The notes below the pieces were generated by a model that worked only from the letters and a program-made list of their open reading frames with translations, was not told the DNA's origin and searched no databases. The position numbers and the translations under genes were made by a program. From Nematostella vectensis (lineage: Eukaryota; Cnidaria; Anthozoa; Actiniaria; Edwardsiidae), in the NCBI RefSeq assembly GCF_932526225.1, contig NC_064045.1, positions 10,196,022 through 10,260,021 of the forward strand: a stretch of DNA of 64,000 nucleotides, read 5' to 3'. This document shows positions 59,115 to 64,000 of this stretch, piece after piece (position 1 is the stretch's first letter; every line of letters begins with the position of its first letter).

Positions 59115-62100
59115 TCACTTGATTCCCCACTTTGATAATGGCGACTCAAATATCTGACTCCTCCTATTCTTGCTCTCCCTTGTGACTTCATCACCTTTTG
59201 CGCCAAACTTAACCTTTCCCTCCCACCTCTTAATTGCCATGGCAACATCAATCTTCTTAACTGTCATGATGTGCTGTGGCTTCATTATCACACCACTACT
59301 ATCTGTACATGCCTGTGTTTTATAGTCTATAATGTATACGATCTGGAGCTTGCTGGTTGCCTTGTTTTGCAGTGCGATGACAGGCTTCAGGGTGATGTTT
59401 GGTATAAGTTTGGCGCATCCAGAGAAATCCAAATCCCCACCAAACTGCTGTGTGTACTCTGAAGGTCCTAGGATTGAATACACATAAGAATTCCGTAACT
59501 AACGATTTTTGCTTCAGCAGCTGGGAAAAAATATTTTTGTTGAACAAATCCTTTTGTCGCAACCATTAAACAGCCTATCTCAAACTATCATTAACGCAAC
59601 GCCATTTAGCACCAGCTTTGCCATCAACATCATGTCAATTAGCATACACACAACTATCATCAGAATCATTATCATAGTCAACAACATCACCCCATTATCA
59701 ATACCACCATTTTCGTCACCACCATCATACGCAACACCATTATCAACATCACCCTCATAGTAAACACAACAAGACCCCATTATCATCACTGCCATCATAG
59801 TCAACACTGTTATCAACATTATCACCATCATCCTCAATTTCATTAGGTGTATATCCCTCACCTAAATATAATGGTTTCTCCTCTGCCACAACTTTTAGCC
59901 TAAGAACACCATCCTCTTTGTACAACAAGATGCCAATCAAAGCTGATGACTGGTCATGGCCACCCCTTGCACTGCACACCTCACATTGTAACATCTTGAT
60001 TTCATCCTGAACAGGACCCTTCTTGGGTGGTGGTTTATCTGTTATGACAGTTGTATCAGGAAATTCCGTGGGTGTAGCATCTGATGGAAGTTCAGTAATT
60101 TCACCTTGATTTGCAGTTGATGTAGAGTCTCTTACTGGGGTCATTGGGTTGTCACTCCCAAAGACAGGTGTCACGGCAGTATTGTTGGGAATAGGTGCCG
60201 CATCCCTTTCTAGTCTCACTCTCCAAGCATCAAGGAACCTTTTAAGTGGGCTTGGAGCTGATCTTTTAGCCATGTCACCACTGAAGTCTGTGGTACTTGT
60301 ATCATTCCCACTATTGGTGGTCGGCCCCTGAGTTATCACCTCCTGCAGCAAAATCCCTTTCAGTCTTTCAACAACAGCTATCTTTTCATCCAAGCTCAGC
60401 TCCTGATCCGCCATGTCATCATTATCATCATCATCATTAACAACATCATCCGCTTTATCAGTTTGTTTTTTGGTGAAAGCATTCAGAAGCCTTGAAAGTT
60501 CACCATATCTCTGAATATCAGTTTCCTTAAAGTTCTCATGCTGCCTAATAATCAACAGTTTCTTGATAAGCTCCTCTAACTTAGCTTTCCTTGTTTCCTT
60601 ATCGACATCTCTCCGGACCCTTCCAAGTCCCTCTCCAAAGTCCCATCTTCCTGAATGCTTTCCACCAATGCTTGACCTTGTTGCACGGTCACTACTATCA
60701 TCTAATGACTTTATGACACTTGTATTCAAGTACTGTAAAACCTGTGATTTAGGTAACCATAGCATCAAGCCCCCAGGGATGCCATCCATTTTGGGTATTC
60801 CAACAGGGGGTACAAGGAGGGGGTGGTCCATGTGGAACGTCCACATGATTTCTCCAGTCTGACCATTCAGTACAAGTACTGCGGCTGTTTTGTTTGCAAA
60901 CTGTAGTGTGACTCCAAGATGGGAAAGCTTCTTGTCAAGTGTAATACTCTCAGAAATGGCCCTGCAGGGACAGAATCATTACACATTAAAACATCTGAAT
61001 CTGCTTAATTGACTTTCCTCCCCCCCCCCCCCCTTAAAATCTTTTCCTTATTTTGAAAGTGGTGAGGTTATGATTGCCTTAGAGATTTTGCTTTAAACAT
61101 GTCAAAGAAATATTTACAAAAACCTTTTATCTGCCTATGAATTAAATCATTCTTGTGACAAATTGTTATTTCCTTTGTTCTTGCCCTTTTTATTGTCTCT
61201 GCTTTCTTCCCTTCTCTAAACCTGTTTTGATTCCGATTTCCTCCTCTTTTCAGAGACATCCTTTGAGCTTAAAAAAATAAAGGCATTGGCAAAAAAAAAA
61301 AAAAAAACAGCTCAATGCTTTTCCTTTTGGTTCCAGGAGAAACCTCCTGATCCTAGCCTACATCACAGCAGAACATTAGATAATGATTTCATTAATAAAG
61401 ATAATTTCCAGCTGTGATACATGCTACTGTGATTCCCTTTTCATGCAAAAACTAAATTATGCATATTTTAAAAAGATCACTACCTATAATGCAAATTGAA
61501 AACAGTGTTTTCCTTATGTATTTGCAGTTTGAAAGAAAACATGAACTTTATTTACCCATGTATAAGTTTCTATAGTGTAAAAACCATGAGTACATTTTCA
61601 AAGGATTATTAAAAAATAATATAATAGTAATATTTTTTTCTTATTACAATTTACTCCATTTTCTTTTTTTTCATGAAATGACAATTTTTTCCAGATATGG
61701 TATATCATGTGTTAAAGTGATAGGATGTAAAATAAAATGCAAAACATTGCATTTTAGTGATACACCATGATTTTTAAGGTCATTTTGGAATTATAAATAA
61801 AGTCCTTTTTTATACATGGATAAATATATTAGCTTTTTATCCTGCCTTTTTTCATGTTCTATGTGCATGGCGACCAACCTGTCTATCGTTTTAGATGGTA
61901 GCTTCCTCTGCCAAAGCTGTTTTGCATTTTTCCCATTCAGTGCCCTCACTGTGAAATCCCCACTTGTTTCGTCCGTTGTCAGCAGGAACACATCATAGAC
62001 ACCATCGTGGTTGAGGTCAGAAAACTTAGGCTCTGTCATAACAAGGTTATCAAGGATGCGAATGAATCCAGTTTTGGGGTCGGGATGGAATGAACCCCAT

Positions 62101-63098
62101 GGAGCGCCAGAGGTTTTGGGGCCAGAGCTAGTTGCATGTCTTAACAAGTCCTTAACCTCAATTGCCCACAAAGATCCAGTTTTCTTTGTTGCATCTTTTG
62201 AGCCAATAAGGACAAACTGCTTGTAGAAGAACACTTCCTGGACAAGCAGCAAAATAGTTCCATTCACATGCCCGGGAATCTTTACACTCCTACCAATCTG
62301 TTGTCCAGTTTTTCCAGACAGAATACTTAGGGTTCCTTTAAATTGTATAGTATATCCCTCAGTGTCCTTTGCTCGCGTAGTAACAGGACTATTCCTAGCA
62401 ATAACAATATCCCTGGTACCATCATTATTGACATCATATATTCTTCTGAATGAAAGCACTTTCCACATATCGTTGTCTGCCCATTTTGGTTTTCCAGTGT
62501 AGGAATCTATAGAGTGGAGGATTGACGGAGATTCTAGAACTAGACATCTTGGGAGTATGTTATTTTGAAGTTCTTGGTTCTGACAGACAAGTAAAGATAA
62601 TGAGCCATTGTATTTGGAACTCCAAAGTTTTTTGCCATCACAGCTACTCAATGACATCAATTCAAATGAAGCCTTTGATAGTGTAGTCTTTGATCCATTA
62701 GAAAATAATGGCCTTTTGATAACACTAAGTACAACGTCTGTGCCTCCAATCTTAACACCCTCGATTTCTCTTAGTAGATGTGGGACCAGACCAGTAAAGT
62801 TGACAGACCATGTATTTTTTAACTCACATTTGCGATTACTGCAACTTTCTCTATGACAAGGGATAAGAAATGCAAAGGCAAATATGGTGAAAATACAGAG
62901 TAGTAATGCACCAACAAAACAAACCCTGCGTTGAAATGACAGTGGATTGTCTTCTTTTCCTTCCTCATTTTCTTCAATCATTGTTGTGTTCTCAACAGTG
63001 TTTTCAACATCAGTGTCACTGTCTTCAAAATCTGCATAATCGTTAAGACTTTCATCTGGTGATGGTGATTTGGAAATTGTGCTTTTTGATATCTGCAT
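59115..63098 (-). CDS. FAM234-like single-pass membrane protein
   Basis: Three minus-strand exons (61879-63098, 59862-60961, 59115-59467) join with matching phases to 890 aa. A cytoplasmic acidic head (ADFEDSDTD) precedes one transmembrane helix at about residues 59-80 (VGALLLCIFTIFAFAFLIPC), giving a type II topology. The extracellular part resembles FG-GAP/quinoprotein-like beta repeats: DVNNDGTRD (222-230) and DLNHDGVYD (361-369) fit the Ca-binding DxNxDGxxD loop, and ILSGKTGQQIG and LNGQTGEIMWTFH are repeat-like strands. This architecture fits FAM234A/FAM234B (formerly ITFG3), whose function is poorly known. It is longer than the human proteins (about 550-620 aa) because exon 2 holds roughly 300 residues of low-complexity acidic and Thr/Pro-rich sequence. 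The family call rests on layout and motifs, so it is less certain than the other genes. Confidence 0.8.
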
Positions 63099-64000
63099 TT
63101 CCAGAACGTTCTTAGCTTTACTTACTTAACTTTCCATAATTTATGCAAAAGCTCTTGAAAATATTCAAGATGTTTTCTAATTGAATAGGAAAAGGTGGTA
63201 AAAAAATCTGATAAAAATATTGAGGCTTACTCCTAGGCCAATAAAAGATTAGTTGAAGCAATGAAAGCCAAAACTTAAAGAGGTAATAGCTTGCTGATGA
63301 GAAAACAAATCAGTATATATTCAAAAAGCAAATTAATAGTTTTTTTGCGAGAAATAAAAAAAATCATAGCAGGTTATCCAATTTTCGAGAAAAAAATCGT
63401 CCCAAGCACTTGTTGGCGACTAGCGCCGCTCTTTTGACAAGCACCGTTCAAACGAATTTGCGGTTTTTACAAATTGATTTAAATATTAAATTCTTCTATT
63501 TCTTTGGATTTTTCCTGCATTACCCTTTTCTTCGTTATTCTTTGTTGCTTGGCTCGTGTTTTATGTCCAAGACTTATAATTTCTGTGTCGCCAGACTTGT
63601 TTTCGGTGGGATACTTTCTCACTGTGAAGAGCGCATTTCTCGTCGAGGAGACGCGAACGATTACCAGATAAGTCAGATTTCTTGGGAATTATACCTTCAT
63701 GGAACAGCTGTTTTTTTCTCTTTTAACCTCTAATTATTCGCTTAACAAGGACTAATGGCTGCCCCCGCAAAGAATGGCTTTTAAAAAGCTATAATGCTGA
63801 ACACTAAACTGAAAAGTTAATGTCTTTCTTCGGGACAAATTTGTCATCCACCACTTGATCTTCGAGAACGCACCGGCTTCAATTAGAAATTGAAATTGGA
63901 TGCTTAAGTGTGAAGAAATCCGGCGAAGAGTGACAGATGGTAGAAAAAAAGGCGTCTTGCAGCAATTCTTTCAGTTGAGAAGACTTGAAGGCTACAGAAT
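63099..64000. other. Upstream flank of the FAM234-like gene
   Basis: No exon, RNA or element is recognised. The promoter or a 5' UTR exon of the FAM234-like gene is expected here. A plus-strand frame at 63410-63733 has no recognisable similarity and I do not call it. Confidence 0.5.

Noticed and set aside
59580-59861. 93-aa Met-rich minus-strand frame
   Set aside because: It is a translation of a CAT/ATC-rich stretch in intron 2 of the FAM234-like gene, overlapping the read-through past the donor at 59862.

Overview
This is a 64 kb window of nuclear animal DNA. Every protein gene is split by GT-AG introns, and the predicted proteins are orthologues of conserved metazoan genes with intron phases that join exactly. 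The AT-rich sequence, abundant short inverted-repeat elements and short introns suggest a non-bilaterian animal, most likely an anthozoan cnidarian such as a sea anemone. That assignment is an inference; nothing in the window names the species. I rebuilt the gene models by hand from splice sites, reading-frame continuity and family homology, and each complete model gives an integer number of codons.

Layout, left to right. TSR3 (minus, 2799-4732, plus a likely acidic tail exon at 1238-1745) is an 18S rRNA modification enzyme. A cluster of foldback elements lies at 4865-6046. A PLAC8/cornifelin-type cysteine-rich gene follows (plus, 8651-10149). A transposon graveyard fills 10.9-14.0 kb. SUZ12 (minus, 15344-23907, 13 exons, 672 aa) is the PRC2 subunit. 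A non-LTR retrotransposon fragment sits at about 24.6-25.3 kb. USP22/Nonstop (minus, 27560-41746, 15 exons, 528 aa) is the SAGA deubiquitinase. TOM1/TOM1L2 (minus, 44085-55376, 16 exons, 534 aa) is a VHS-GAT endosomal adaptor. It is head-to-head with TMEM11 (plus, 55484-57240, 179 aa), a mitochondrial inner-membrane protein. Last is a FAM234-like single-pass membrane protein (minus, 59115-63098, 890 aa).

The most striking feature is USP22 intron 13 (27827-33132). It is almost entirely a 46-bp tandem repeat of about 105 units, and each unit carries a 3' splice acceptor plus the first 18 coding bases of exon 14. Those 18 bases encode WFKCDD, the catalytic-Asp motif of the USP fold. In each unit they are followed by a possible GT donor, so the intron holds about a hundred decoy acceptors or in-frame microexon copies. 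A simpler version of the same event, a 148-bp tandem duplication across the exon 7 acceptor, is present in the same gene. Three other USP22 introns carry tandem repeats that start within about 15 bp of a splice site or fill much of the intron.

A 371-bp inverted-repeat element is present twice, each copy with a perfect 9-bp target duplication. One copy landed inside the splice-site array.

The gene set is also informative about linkage. USP22, TMEM11, a TOM1 paralogue (TOM1L2) and SUZ12 are all on human chromosome 17, and TSR3 and FAM234A are both at 16p13.3 (from memory). The window may therefore preserve ancient animal linkage. PRC2 (SUZ12) and SAGA (USP22) act on opposing histone marks, but I see no evidence that they are co-regulated here.
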